Assembly (NCBI RefSeq): GCF_007681555.1
Contig: NZ_VELE01000001.1
Span: 1-64,000 of the forward strand
DNA length: 64,000 nucleotides
Direction of reading: 5' to 3'
Source of the DNA: Kocuria salsicia
Lineage (GTDB): Bacteria; Actinomycetota; Actinomycetes; Actinomycetales; Micrococcaceae
Position 1 is the stretch's first letter. Each line of letters opens with the position of its first letter. A model generated the notes under the pieces. It made no database searches, was not told the DNA's origin, and was given only the letters and a program-made list of their open reading frames with translations. Below are positions 7,279-14,679 of the stretch, piece by piece. Made by a program: the position numbers and the translations under genes.

Positions 7279-7863
7279 ATGAGCACCCCCGTCAACGGCC
7301 CGGGCCCCGAGGGTCAACCCGAGAACCACCGCCCGCAGGATGGTGGCCAGCAGGGCTACCAGCAGCAGGGCGGCCAGCCCTACGGCCAGCAGAGCTACTA
7401 CCAGGAGCCGCCGAAGAAGAAGCGGAAGAAGTGGCCGTGGATCGTGGGCGCCATCGTCCTCCTGCTGATCCTGCTCTTCGCCGGTTGCGCCGCGCTGATC
7501 GGTGGGGCGGCGAAGTCGGTGAACGACTCCATCCAGTCCAGCGCGCCGAGCGAGTCAGCCGAGGGCGGGAGCAGCGACGGGGCCGCGAGCGGGAAGGACC
7601 AGCTGCAGGTCGACGCCACAGCATCGGAGTCGGCCACCGCCTCCTACGGTGCCGGCGGATCCATGAGCACCGCCGAGATGGGCACGACCTGGACCGAGAC
7701 CGTGACCGCCAAGACCACGGACTTCTTCACCGTCACCGTGCAGGACAAGTCCGGCGCCTCCGACGCCAAGGTGACCTGCAAGCTCACGCGCGACGGCAAG
7801 ACAGTCCAGGAGAAGTCCGCGACGGGTGCCTACTCCATCGCCACCTGCACGGACACGCCGTAA
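7279..7863 (+). CDS. Membrane-anchored protein with Gln/Gly-rich N-terminus
   Basis: A 194-residue protein. Residues 1-45 are Gly/Gln/Pro/Tyr-rich and cytoplasmic. A polybasic run (KKKRKK) precedes one transmembrane helix at about 53-72 (WPWIVGAIVLLLILLFAGCA). A Ser/Gly/Ala-rich linker leads to an extracytoplasmic beta-rich domain of about 80 residues (TTWTETVTAKTTDFFTVTVQ, then VTCKLTRDGKTVQEKSA) with two cysteines that could form a disulfide. It resembles actinobacterial surface proteins of unknown role. The ATG has a GGGAG site. In the element it may be a morphon or superinfection gene; this is inference. Confidence 0.65.
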   Translation: MSTPVNGPGPEGQPENHRPQDGGQQGYQQQGGQPYGQQSYYQEPPKKKRKKWPWIVGAIVLLLILLFAGCAALIGGAAKSVNDSIQSSAPSESAEGGSSDGAASGKDQLQVDATASESATASYGAGGSMSTAEMGTTWTETVTAKTTDFFTVTVQDKSGASDAKVTCKLTRDGKTVQEKSATGAYSIATCTDTP

Positions 7864-7891
7864 CCAGAACACACCACCAGCACTACACGCG

Positions 7892-7923
7892 AGGCGGGGC
7901 CCGGGTCATCCCGGGCCCCGCCT
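7892..7923 (+). terminator. Strong hairpin terminator after the membrane-anchored protein
   Basis: A 14-base-pair perfect GC-rich stem (7892-7905 with 7910-7923) and a TCAT loop lie 29 bases after the stop codon. There is only a short T run (TTAT). It separates the upstream gene from the SOS-box protease gene. Confidence 0.75.
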
Positions 7924-7950
7924 TATGCGTGTCCCCGCCCACAACTACAT

Positions 7951-7966
7951 TCGAACGCATGTTCGA
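7951..7966. promoter_or_regulatory. LexA (SOS) box TCGAACGCATGTTCGA
   Basis: The sequence TCGAAC-N4-GTTCGA matches the actinobacterial/Gram-positive LexA operator consensus exactly in both six-base arms. It overlaps the probable ATG (7959) of the ImmA/IrrE-type gene, so LexA bound here would block its expression until DNA damage. The match is seen directly; the regulation is inferred. Confidence 0.75.
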
Positions 7967-8345
7967 TCCCTGGGCAATCACGCATGAGCGCGGCATCGAG
8001 GTCACCCGCATCCCCCTGCGGCACCTCAGCGGATACACCGACGGCCGGCGCATCTGGCTGGACGCACACCTGACCGACGTCGAGGCGTACTGCACACTCA
8101 CGCACGAGCTCATCCACATGAGCCGCGGCCACGACCAACACCAGCCGCCTGCCGTCGAGGACCGCGTACGCGCGGACACCGCGCGCCTGCTTGTCCCCTG
8201 GGCGGCCATCACCACGCATGCCGGGTCCCAGCTGAGCCCCTGGCACCTCGCCCACGAACTCGGCGTGACGGAGCGTGTGCTCGCCGACCGCCTGCAGCAC
8301 GCGAGCGCGGAGGAGCTCGAGGAGCTGCGGGGCGCGGCGGGCTAG
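7959..8345 (+). CDS. ImmA/IrrE-type metallopeptidase
   Basis: A 128-residue protein with the zinc protease motif HELIH at residues 49-53 and a following E-x6-A-x2-LL-x-P signature (VEDRVRADTARLLVP, about 66-80), as in ImmA/IrrE (DUF955). Family members in mobile elements cleave the element's repressor after DNA damage. No clear ribosome site is seen before the ATG; a GTG at 7929 is an alternative. An SOS box covers the ATG. Its stop codon overlaps the stop of the convergent integrase by four bases. Confidence 0.82.
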   Translation: MFDPWAITHERGIEVTRIPLRHLSGYTDGRRIWLDAHLTDVEAYCTLTHELIHMSRGHDQHQPPAVEDRVRADTARLLVPWAAITTHAGSQLSPWHLAHELGVTERVLADRLQHASAEELEELRGAAG

Positions 8346-9430
8346 TCCAGGGCCGCGGCTGCGGCGACGTCGGCGTCGGCTGCGAGATGGCCGTAGGTGT
8401 CGGAGGTCGTCTTGATGGACTCGTGGCCCAGGCGCCGCTGGATGACCGTGAGCGGGACGCCGGCGGCGATGAGCCGGGAGGCGTGGGTGTGGCGCAGGTC
8501 GTGGACGCGCGGACGGGCGCGGAGCTGGCCGGCGAGCGCGCGCATGGCGGGTTCCCAGACGAGGCGGTGGAAGACGACGTTGTGCAGGGGGCCTTCACGG
8601 GAGGGGAACACGAGGTCGGCGGGGGTCTTGTCGGCGATGTGTTCGCGCAGCTGGGCGGTGAGGGTTTTGGGGAGAACGACGCTGCGGCGGCCTCTGGCGG
8701 TCTTGGGCGCCCCGGTGACCCATTCCCCGCCCGCGCGCTTCCAAGCCCTGGAGACGGCCACCACGCCGTGCTCCTGGGCTAGATCCAGGTCTGCCACCTG
8801 CAGGGCGGTGGCTTCGGACCAGCGCAGGCCCGTGCCGGCGAGGAACTCCACGAGCAGCTTGTGTCGGGCCTCGGGGATCGTGGCCACGATCAGGTCCAGC
8901 TCCTCGGCGGTGAGGAAGACGGGCTCGCGGCGGGCCTCCCCCGTGGGGAGCTTCACGCCCTTGGCGACGTTGGCGTCCACCAGTCCGCGGGAGGTGGCCT
9001 CGGTGAGCGCGGCCGAGAGCAGGGAGTGCACGTTCTTCTTCGTCTTCGCGGCCACGGTCATCGCGTTGACCCACCTGTTGACGTCCGTGCGGGTGAGCGT
9101 GTCCACCGGGACTGCGCCGAGTGTGGGGGTGATGTGGCGGGCCGCGATCCTGCGGTACTTCTCCCGGGTGCCAGCCGAGACGCCGGTGAGGCCCTCGATG
9201 TGCTCGGAGACGACCGTGGCCACAGGCGGGGCGGTGGAGCGCATCTTGGATGCGGCCTGGGCAGCGAGCACGAAGGACTGGCCGTTGGCGTTGAGGAAGT
9301 CCGTGAGGGACTGGGCGTCGGCGCGGGTGGCCAGTGTGCGGGAGGTTTGCTTGCCGGTGTCGGCGTCGCGCCACAGGACCGCCCAGGAGGTGGTGCCGTC
9401 CTTGCGGGTGCGCTCTCGGATGCTGGCCAT
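8342..9430 (-). CDS. int: Tyrosine recombinase (phage-type integrase)
   Basis: A 362-residue site-specific recombinase. The N-terminal arm-binding region (about 1-60) is followed by a SAM-like core-binding domain (about 70-155) and a catalytic domain. The catalytic residues are visible: R203 (GTGLRWSEA), K243, H310 and R313 (HDLRHTHAS), H336 (LGHESIKTT) and the nucleophile Y346 (DTYGHL). It is the outermost gene of the element, next to the 3' end of tRNA-Leu, the usual place for an integrase beside its attachment site. Confidence 0.96.
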   Translation of the reverse strand: MASIRERTRKDGTTSWAVLWRDADTGKQTSRTLATRADAQSLTDFLNANGQSFVLAAQAASKMRSTAPPVATVVSEHIEGLTGVSAGTREKYRRIAARHITPTLGAVPVDTLTRTDVNRWVNAMTVAAKTKKNVHSLLSAALTEATSRGLVDANVAKGVKLPTGEARREPVFLTAEELDLIVATIPEARHKLLVEFLAGTGLRWSEATALQVADLDLAQEHGVVAVSRAWKRAGGEWVTGAPKTARGRRSVVLPKTLTAQLREHIADKTPADLVFPSREGPLHNVVFHRLVWEPAMRALAGQLRARPRVHDLRHTHASRLIAAGVPLTVIQRRLGHESIKTTSDTYGHLAADADVAAAAALD

Positions 9431-9457
9431 GTCCTGAATCGTAGGGTCTGTGTCAAC

Positions 9458-9493
9458 GAGAAAGGCCCCGGTGTCAACACCGGGGCCTTTCTC
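9458..9493 (-). terminator. Perfect 16-bp stem terminator between tRNA-Leu and integrase
   Basis: A perfect 16-base-pair inverted repeat (9458-9473 with 9478-9493) with a TCAA loop, flanked by A/T-rich ends of the stem (GAGAAAGG/CCTTTCTC). It lies 3' of the leftward tRNA and would end its transcription before the integrase gene. Confidence 0.85.
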
Positions 9494-9495
9494 CT

Positions 9496-9511
9496 GCCCC
9501 TGACTAGGGGC
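9496..9511 (-). terminator. Small hairpin following tRNA-Leu
   Basis: GCCCCT-GACT-AGGGGC, a six-base-pair stem 8 bases from the tRNA 3' end. It forms a tandem pair with the stronger terminator beside it and could aid termination or tRNA 3' processing. Confidence 0.4.
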
Positions 9512-9518
9512 CTTACTG

Positions 9519-9604
9519 TGCGCGAGGGGGGACTTGAACCCCCACCCTCTAATACGAGGACTAGCACCTCAAGCTAGCGCGTCTGCCTATTCCGCCACCC
9601 GCGC
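9519..9604 (-). tRNA. tRNA-Leu, anticodon GAG
   Basis: An 86-base class II tRNA. The acceptor stem pairs 5' GCGCGGG with 3' CTCGCGC. The anticodon stem CTAGC/GCTAG encloses the loop TTGAGGT with anticodon GAG. A long variable arm (TCCTCGTATTAGAGGG) is as expected for leucine. The T arm is GGGGG-TTCAAGT-CCCCC. CCA is not encoded. Its 3' end faces the integrase, so the element's attachment site is likely to lie in the 3' half of this gene. Confidence 0.95.
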
Positions 9605-9770
9605 AGGTGTCGCAGGGCGTTTCGGTCTTCTCTCGAAAACCTCCGTGGCCCTGGGCAACGACAAGAAACCTACCACAGTTGCCCGGCCCGTTCGAACCGA
9701 GCGCGGGCGACAGCGCCCAGATCCTGCCGAGCGGCGTCGCCCGCGGGTGGGGGCGAAACGCGACAAGCGG

Positions 9771-10526
9771 CTACTTGCCCGCCTTCGCCAGGAAGTCCTC
9801 GGCGCCGCCCACGAGCTCCACGTGCCCGTTCTCGACGTCCGCGGTGACCATCTTCGCGATCTCCTGCGCGAATTCGTTGACCGTGTACAGCTTTCCGGCC
9901 GCTTCACGACGCTCGTCCAGGGCTCCGGGGCGGGCGCGGTTGAGCAGGGTGGCGGTGACGGTGCCCTCGATCATGTCCGCGGAGACAACCACGAGGTCCA
10001 CGCCCTTCTCTGCGAGTTCGGGGACGCGGGCGGTGAGAGTGTCCTCCCCCGCTCGCTTGGAGCGGGCCACGGCGTCGTACTCGGGCATCGTCTCCACCTG
10101 GTTGATGAAGTGCGCCTGGTGGCTCGTGACGAACACCACGCGGCCACTGCGCGGCAGCAGTTCGAGGGCGTCCGTGAGGGCGTCGTTCTGCGCGTCCCTG
10201 TTGAGCTTCAGCGCGTAGTCCTCGCCGAGGTCCGTCTCCATGCCGCCGGAGGCGTTGAGGACCAGCACGTCCAGACCGCCGAACTCGTCCGTGGCCGCCT
10301 GGAACAGGTTGGCGCGGGACTCGGGATCGGTGATGTCCGCCTGGACGGCAACGGCCCGGCCGCCGGCCTCCGTGATCTCCTTGACCACCTTGTTGGCGCG
10401 CGGCGCCTTCTGCCGGAAGTTGATCACCACGTTGGCGCCCTCGCCCGCGAGGATCTTTGCAGTGTCCGCGCCGACCCCGCGCGAGGATCCGGTGATGATC
10501 ACGGTCTTGCCTGCCACTGAGCTCAT
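9771..10526 (-). CDS. SDR-family oxidoreductase with Y-x6-K spacing
   Basis: A 251-residue short-chain dehydrogenase. The NAD(P) motif TGSSRGVG is at residues 12-19, NASGG at 91-95 and Ser135 in VTSHQ. The usual YxxxK is not present: Y150 lies seven residues before K157 (EYDAVARSK), and position 153, where Tyr is expected, is Val. A Y-x6-K spacing is known from enoyl-ACP reductases (FabI/InhA). It follows fabG by 45 bases on the same strand, so a fatty-acid role is possible but not shown. Confidence 0.85.
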   Translation of the reverse strand: MSSVAGKTVIITGSSRGVGADTAKILAGEGANVVINFRQKAPRANKVVKEITEAGGRAVAVQADITDPESRANLFQAATDEFGGLDVLVLNASGGMETDLGEDYALKLNRDAQNDALTDALELLPRSGRVVFVTSHQAHFINQVETMPEYDAVARSKRAGEDTLTARVPELAEKGVDLVVVSADMIEGTVTATLLNRARPGALDERREAAGKLYTVNEFAQEIAKMVTADVENGHVELVGGAEDFLAKAGK

Positions 10527-10571
10527 GCGCTTACTCCTTCGAGGGGAAACTTCTGTGGACCGGGAGGGGCG

Positions 10572-11297
10572 TCAGTGCCCCACGCCCAGCCCGCCGTCTA
10601 CGGGGATGATAGCGCCGGACACGTACGCGGCCCCCTCGGACACCAAGTACGTCACGGCCGCGGCGACCTCGGAGGCGTGGCCGAAACGGTTCACGGGGAT
10701 CATGGAGCGGTAGTTCTCCTTGACCTCCTCCGGCAGCTCCTGCGTCATGGCGGTGTCGATGTAGCCGGGCGCCACCACGTTGGCCGTGACACCGCGGGAG
10801 CCGAGCTCCCGGGTGATCGCGCGCGCCATGCCCACCAGCCCGGCCTTGGACGAGGCGTAGTTCACCTGGCCGGGGGCACCGGTGTAGCCCACCACGGAGG
10901 AGATGAACACCACGCGGCCGCGCTTCAGACGCATGAACCCCTTGGTGGCTCGCTGCACCACGCGGAACGCGCCGGTGAGGTTGGTGTCGATCACGTCCTG
11001 GAAGTCCGCTTCCTTCATGCGCACGAGCAGCGCGTCCTTGGTGACGCCCGCGTTGGCCACGAGGACCTCCACGGGGCCGAACTGCGCCTCGATCTCCTTG
11101 AACGCGGCGTCCACCGAGGCGGAGTCGGTGACGTCCGCGCGGACGGTGTGTGCGCCGTCGGGACCGTCGCCTCCCGAACGGGACGTGACCACCACGTTGT
11201 CGCCGGCGGCCACGAAGGCCTCGGCGATGGCACGGCCGATGCCGCGGTTGCCTCCCGTGACGAGCACGGTGCGCGCGGTCGAGGTCTGTTCGGTCAT
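10572..11297 (-). CDS. fabG: 3-oxoacyl-ACP reductase FabG
   Basis: A 241-residue SDR that reduces 3-oxoacyl-ACP with NADPH in fatty acid synthesis. All classical elements are present: TGGNRGIG at 14-21, NAG at 82-84, catalytic S134, Y147 and K151 (YASSK), and the C-terminal SGAIIPVDGGLGVGH. The length is typical. It is the upstream partner of the second SDR. Assignment to FabG rather than another SDR rests on overall similarity and the VDGG ending. Confidence 0.88.
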   Translation of the reverse strand: MTEQTSTARTVLVTGGNRGIGRAIAEAFVAAGDNVVVTSRSGGDGPDGAHTVRADVTDSASVDAAFKEIEAQFGPVEVLVANAGVTKDALLVRMKEADFQDVIDTNLTGAFRVVQRATKGFMRLKRGRVVFISSVVGYTGAPGQVNYASSKAGLVGMARAITRELGSRGVTANVVAPGYIDTAMTQELPEEVKENYRSMIPVNRFGHASEVAAAVTYLVSEGAAYVSGAIIPVDGGLGVGH

Positions 11298-11552
11298 GGG
11301 GAAGCCTTCCGTGGACGGGTGGTCGCCGTGCTCCCACCGCGACCGTGGATCAGAACCTCCAGCATCCTAACCGCCCTCTCACCTGCGACGCTCTCCCAGG
11401 TGGCGCGCACTTGGGGGCGCACCGCAACGGTGAGAGAATGGTCAGCACGCTCCCGGCTGCTCCGGGTGCGCCGGGGCAGGCCCCGCGGACGAACTCGCCG
11501 AAGGACGTTCACCATCACACGCTCCCACCCGCAGACGAACGGCTCCACCGAG

Positions 11553-11936
11553 GTGCACTCCATCACCACGGCGGCGGATCCGCACACCTCGGACATGAGC
11601 CAGCGCATGAAGGTGTACTCCATCCAGATGGGCCTGCGGGTGGTGTGCATCATCGGAATGGTGCTCATCGACAACCTGGTGGCGCGCATCGTGCTGCTGC
11701 TGGGCGCCGCGCTGCTGCCCTGGTTCGCGGTGATGCTCGCCAACAAGGGCGCGGACCGCTCGCAGCGCGCCGGCTCGGCGTACGCCCCGCCGCAGCGCAC
11801 CGAGCTGCCCACCGCCGCGGAGGCGTGCGAACGGGCACCGGATCCGGAGAACGTGGTGGTGGACGCGGAGTACACCGTCCACAGCCCCCGCCCGGAGCTG
11901 CCCCGCCCGCCCCACACGGCCACGCGCCGCAACTGA
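11553..11936 (+). CDS. DUF3099 membrane protein
   Basis: A protein of about 127 residues of the actinobacterial DUF3099 family. The N-terminal signature (HSITTAADPHTSDMSQRMKVY) is followed by two transmembrane helices at about residues 28-45 (LRVVCIIGMVLIDNL) and 50-66 ([18 protein letters not shown]), then a polar Pro/Glu-rich tail. The GTG start keeps the full domain, but no good ribosome site is visible; an internal ATG at 11595 would cut the signature. Function unknown. Confidence 0.7.
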   Translation: MHSITTAADPHTSDMSQRMKVYSIQMGLRVVCIIGMVLIDNLVARIVLLLGAALLPWFAVMLANKGADRSQRAGSAYAPPQRTELPTAAEACERAPDPENVVVDAEYTVHSPRPELPRPPHTATRRN

Positions 11937-11984
11937 GCGCCCCGCACGACCCCCACACCGTCACCTCGGGAGGACACGCACACG

Positions 11985-12380
11985 GTGGAATTCGATCTCC
12001 TCGGTTCACTCGACCCCCAACACCCAGCGGCAGACGCGGCACCCCCTCGGCCCGCGGAGAGCGCCCCGGGTGCGGTGTGCTCGCGCCGCGGCTGCCAGTC
12101 CCCCGCCCGGTGGGCCCTGCTGTGGAACAACCCGCGGGTGCACACGCCCGAGCGCCGCAAGGCCTGGCTCGCGTGCGACGAGCACCGCGAGCACCTGACA
12201 GACTTCCTGGGACAGCGCGGTTTCCTCAAGTCCGTGGAGCGGTTCCAGGAAGGCCGTGACGACGCCCCGGCGCTCGGGCCGCGAGAGACGCCCGGGTTGC
12301 GCAAAGCACCCGCAGGGCGCGGCGACGTCGGCTCCCCGGGTCCCGGCACCGACCCGACCTCAGCGCAGGGCGGTCGCTGA
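11985..12380 (+). CDS. Conserved actinobacterial protein with Cys/His motif
   Basis: A 131-residue protein from a GTG with GGGAGG 11 bases upstream. The middle carries a likely metal-binding set: CSRRGCQSPARW near residue 33, then ACDEHREHLTDFLGQRG near residue 63. Proteins with this core sit upstream of SURF1 in related genomes and are sometimes misnamed acetone carboxylase. The tail is low complexity. Its stop overlaps the SURF1 start (TGATG), so the two are coupled and may work together in oxidase biogenesis. Confidence 0.7.
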   Translation: MEFDLLGSLDPQHPAADAAPPRPAESAPGAVCSRRGCQSPARWALLWNNPRVHTPERRKAWLACDEHREHLTDFLGQRGFLKSVERFQEGRDDAPALGPRETPGLRKAPAGRGDVGSPGPGTDPTSAQGGR

Positions 12381-13354
12381 TGCGCAAGTACTCGTTCCTG
12401 CGCTCGAGCACGTGGCTCGGCTGGTTCGCCCTCACGTGCGTAGCGGCCGCGCTGTGCCTGTACCTCGCCCAGTGGCAGATGTCCCGCAACGACCACCTGG
12501 TGGCCGAGAACGCGAAGATCACTGAGAACTACGACGCCGCCGCGTACAACTCCGGGACGGGCCTGCCCCTGTTCGAGGACTACGACGACTCCCGCACGTG
12601 GCACCCCGTGCAGCTGCGCGGCAGCTACCTGGCCCAGGACACCGTGCTGGTGCGCAACCGGCCCCACGACGGTCGGGTGGGCTACGACGTGCTCGTCCCG
12701 TTCCGCACCACGGAGGGCACAGTGGTGGCCGTTGACCGGGGCTGGATCCCCACGGACGACTCCGCGAACGGAATGCCCTCGACAGTTCCCGCTCCCCCGA
12801 GCGGCACCGTGACGGTCACCGCCAGGCTGCGCCCCTCCGAGGGCGCGCTGGACCGCGGGGCGCCGGACGGTCAGGTGGCCTCGATCGACTTGCCCGAGCT
12901 GTCCTCCCGCTGGGGCGGGGACCTCGCCACCGGAGGCTACGGTGAGCTCGTCTCCGAGGAGCCCGCCGCGGCCGCCACCCCGCAGGCGCCCGAGCGCCCG
13001 GAAGTCTCCTATGGCCCGCACCTGTCCTACTCGCTGCAGTGGTACGCGTTCGCGGTGCTCGTGTTCGTGGCCTACGGCTACTCGGCGCGCCAGCACGTGA
13101 AGAACGAGGAGTGGGACCGTGCCTACGCGGCCGAGGTCGAGCGCCGGCTCGCCCGCTACTACGACGCCGAGGGCAACTACATCGGCGAGATGGACGAGGA
13201 CCTGGTGATCCGCCAGCTGCAGATGGCCGACGACATGCCCGCGCACCTGAAGTCCCTGTACCGCCCCAAGCGCACGCGGGCCACCACGGGCATCACGGAC
13301 GAGTACGAGGAGGACGCCCTGCTGGACGCCCTCGAGACGCAGCACCGCCAGTAA
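12380..13354 (+). CDS. SURF1-family cytochrome oxidase assembly protein
   Basis: A 324-residue SURF1 protein, an assembly factor for the aa3-type cytochrome c oxidase. An N-terminal transmembrane helix (about 12-30, LGWFALTCVAAALCLYLAQW) is followed by the family motifs in the periplasmic domain (GSYLAQDTVLVRNRPHDGR, then VAVDRGWIP). A second helix lies near residue 218-236 (LQWYAFAVLVFVAYGYSARQ). A charged cytoplasmic tail of about 85 residues is typical of actinobacterial members. Heme A and heme O synthase genes are 15-18 kb away. Confidence 0.9.
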   Translation: MRKYSFLRSSTWLGWFALTCVAAALCLYLAQWQMSRNDHLVAENAKITENYDAAAYNSGTGLPLFEDYDDSRTWHPVQLRGSYLAQDTVLVRNRPHDGRVGYDVLVPFRTTEGTVVAVDRGWIPTDDSANGMPSTVPAPPSGTVTVTARLRPSEGALDRGAPDGQVASIDLPELSSRWGGDLATGGYGELVSEEPAAAATPQAPERPEVSYGPHLSYSLQWYAFAVLVFVAYGYSARQHVKNEEWDRAYAAEVERRLARYYDAEGNYIGEMDEDLVIRQLQMADDMPAHLKSLYRPKRTRATTGITDEYEEDALLDALETQHRQ

Positions 13355-13411
13355 CCGGCCCGGAGCGGCACCGCCCGCCCGCGCCGGCCCACCCGTGACG
13401 AAGGAGTCGCC

Positions 13412-14521
13412 GTGAAGATCAGAGCTGCCGTGCTGGACGAGATCGGGGTGCCCCGGCCGTTCGCCGAGTCCCGCCCGCTGTCCGTGCAGGAGCTGGAACT
13501 GGACGAGCCGGGACCGGGCGAGCTGCTCGTGCGGATCCGCGCGGCCGGGGTGTGCCACTCGGACCTCTCCGTGGTGGACGGCAACCGGCCCCGCCCCCTG
13601 CCCATGGTGCTCGGCCACGAGGCGTCCGGCGTCGTGGAGCAGGTGGGCGAGGGCGTCACGGACGTCTCCCCCGGGGACCAGGTCACCACCGTGTTCCTGC
13701 CGCGCTGCGAGGACTGCGCCAACTGCGCCACCAACGGGAAGCTGCCCTGCACCCCGGGCACCGAGACCAACAACGCCGGGCTGCTGCCCGGCTCCACCCT
13801 GCGGCTGCACCGCGACGGGCAGGACGTCCACCACCATCTGGGGGTCTCCGGTTTCGCGTCCCACGCCGTGGTGAGCCGCCAGTCGGTGGTACCAGTGGGT
13901 GCCGACGTGCCCCCGGAGATCGCTGCCGTGGTGGGGTGCGCCGTGCTCACGGGTGGCGGGGCCGTGCTCAACGCGGGGCGCCCCTCGGACGGGGACACGG
14001 TCATCGTCGTGGGGCTCGGCGGAGTGGGCATGGCCGCCCTCCTAACTGCGCTGTCCTTGCAGAAGGGCCCCGTGATCGGCGTGGACGCCAACCCCGAGAA
14101 GCTCGCGAGGGCCAGGGAGCTGGGCGCCTCTGCCGTGTACACCCCCGACGAGCTCGCCGACAACGGTGTGCGCGCGGACGTGGTCGTCGAGGCCGCCGGG
14201 CACCCCCGCGCCTTCGAGAGCGCCGTGGCGGCCACCGCTCCGGGCGGAACCACGGTCACCGTGGGCCTGCCCTCCCCCGATGCGCGCTCCACCATCGCCC
14301 CGCTCGGACTCACCGCCGAGGCGCGGACCATCGTGGGCTCCTACCTGGGCTCCGCCGTGCCGTCGCGGGACATCCCCGTCTACCTGGACCTGTGGCGCGC
14401 TGGCAGGCTTCCCATCGAGGAGCTGATCACCGAGCGGGTGGCCCTCGCGGACATCAACGAGAGTTTCGACCAGCTCGCGGACGGCCGCGCGGTGCGTCAG
14501 GTCATCCTCTTCGAGGACTGA
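13412..14521 (+). CDS. Zinc-dependent alcohol dehydrogenase (MDR family)
   Basis: A 369-residue medium-chain dehydrogenase. The catalytic zinc ligands are C48 (GVCHSDLS) and H69-E70 (LGHEASG). The structural zinc cysteines are C99, C102, C105 and C113. The Rossmann motif VGLGGVGMAA lies near residue 193. The GTG start has an AAGGAG site. The substrate is unknown; the family includes class III (glutathione-dependent formaldehyde) and aryl/alkyl alcohol enzymes. It is not obviously in an operon with SURF1 (57-base gap). Confidence 0.88.
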   Translation: MKIRAAVLDEIGVPRPFAESRPLSVQELELDEPGPGELLVRIRAAGVCHSDLSVVDGNRPRPLPMVLGHEASGVVEQVGEGVTDVSPGDQVTTVFLPRCEDCANCATNGKLPCTPGTETNNAGLLPGSTLRLHRDGQDVHHHLGVSGFASHAVVSRQSVVPVGADVPPEIAAVVGCAVLTGGGAVLNAGRPSDGDTVIVVGLGGVGMAALLTALSLQKGPVIGVDANPEKLARARELGASAVYTPDELADNGVRADVVVEAAGHPRAFESAVAATAPGGTTVTVGLPSPDARSTIAPLGLTAEARTIVGSYLGSAVPSRDIPVYLDLWRAGRLPIEELITERVALADINESFDQLADGRAVRQVILFED

Positions 14522-14625
14522 CGCCCGCGGACACGCGCACCACCACGGCCCCACCAGGGCGACGAGCGGAGTCCTGTCCCCAGCCTCGGGGTGGACCGGC
14601 GCGTTGCACTGTCACGGCCACGCCG

Positions 14626-14661
14626 CGCCGCGGGACTGAGCACCCGCGCGGCCCCGCGGCG
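14626..14661. terminator. Possible terminator between convergent genes
   Basis: A nine-base inverted repeat CGCCGCGGG/CCCGCGGCG (14626-14634 with 14653-14661) with an 18-base loop, between the end of the alcohol dehydrogenase and the end of the convergent ABC-F gene. No T run. Weak support. Confidence 0.3.
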
Positions 14662-14679
14662 TCGTCGGTGCCCCGGGGA

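Noticed and set aside
7279..7863. PKKKRK, a nuclear-localisation-like sequence in the membrane-anchored protein
   Set aside because: It directly precedes a transmembrane helix and is explained by the positive-inside rule; a nuclear signal has no meaning here.
7279..7863. A lipoprotein lipobox (FAGC) in the same protein
   Set aside because: The Cys lies near the end of a helix preceded by a 50-residue polar N-terminus, and the -3 residue is Phe. It does not fit a normal lipoprotein signal peptide.
11294..13864. An 856-codon minus-strand open frame opposite DUF3099, SURF1 and the dehydrogenase
   Set aside because: It shows no family features and lies antisense to coupled genes with clear motifs.
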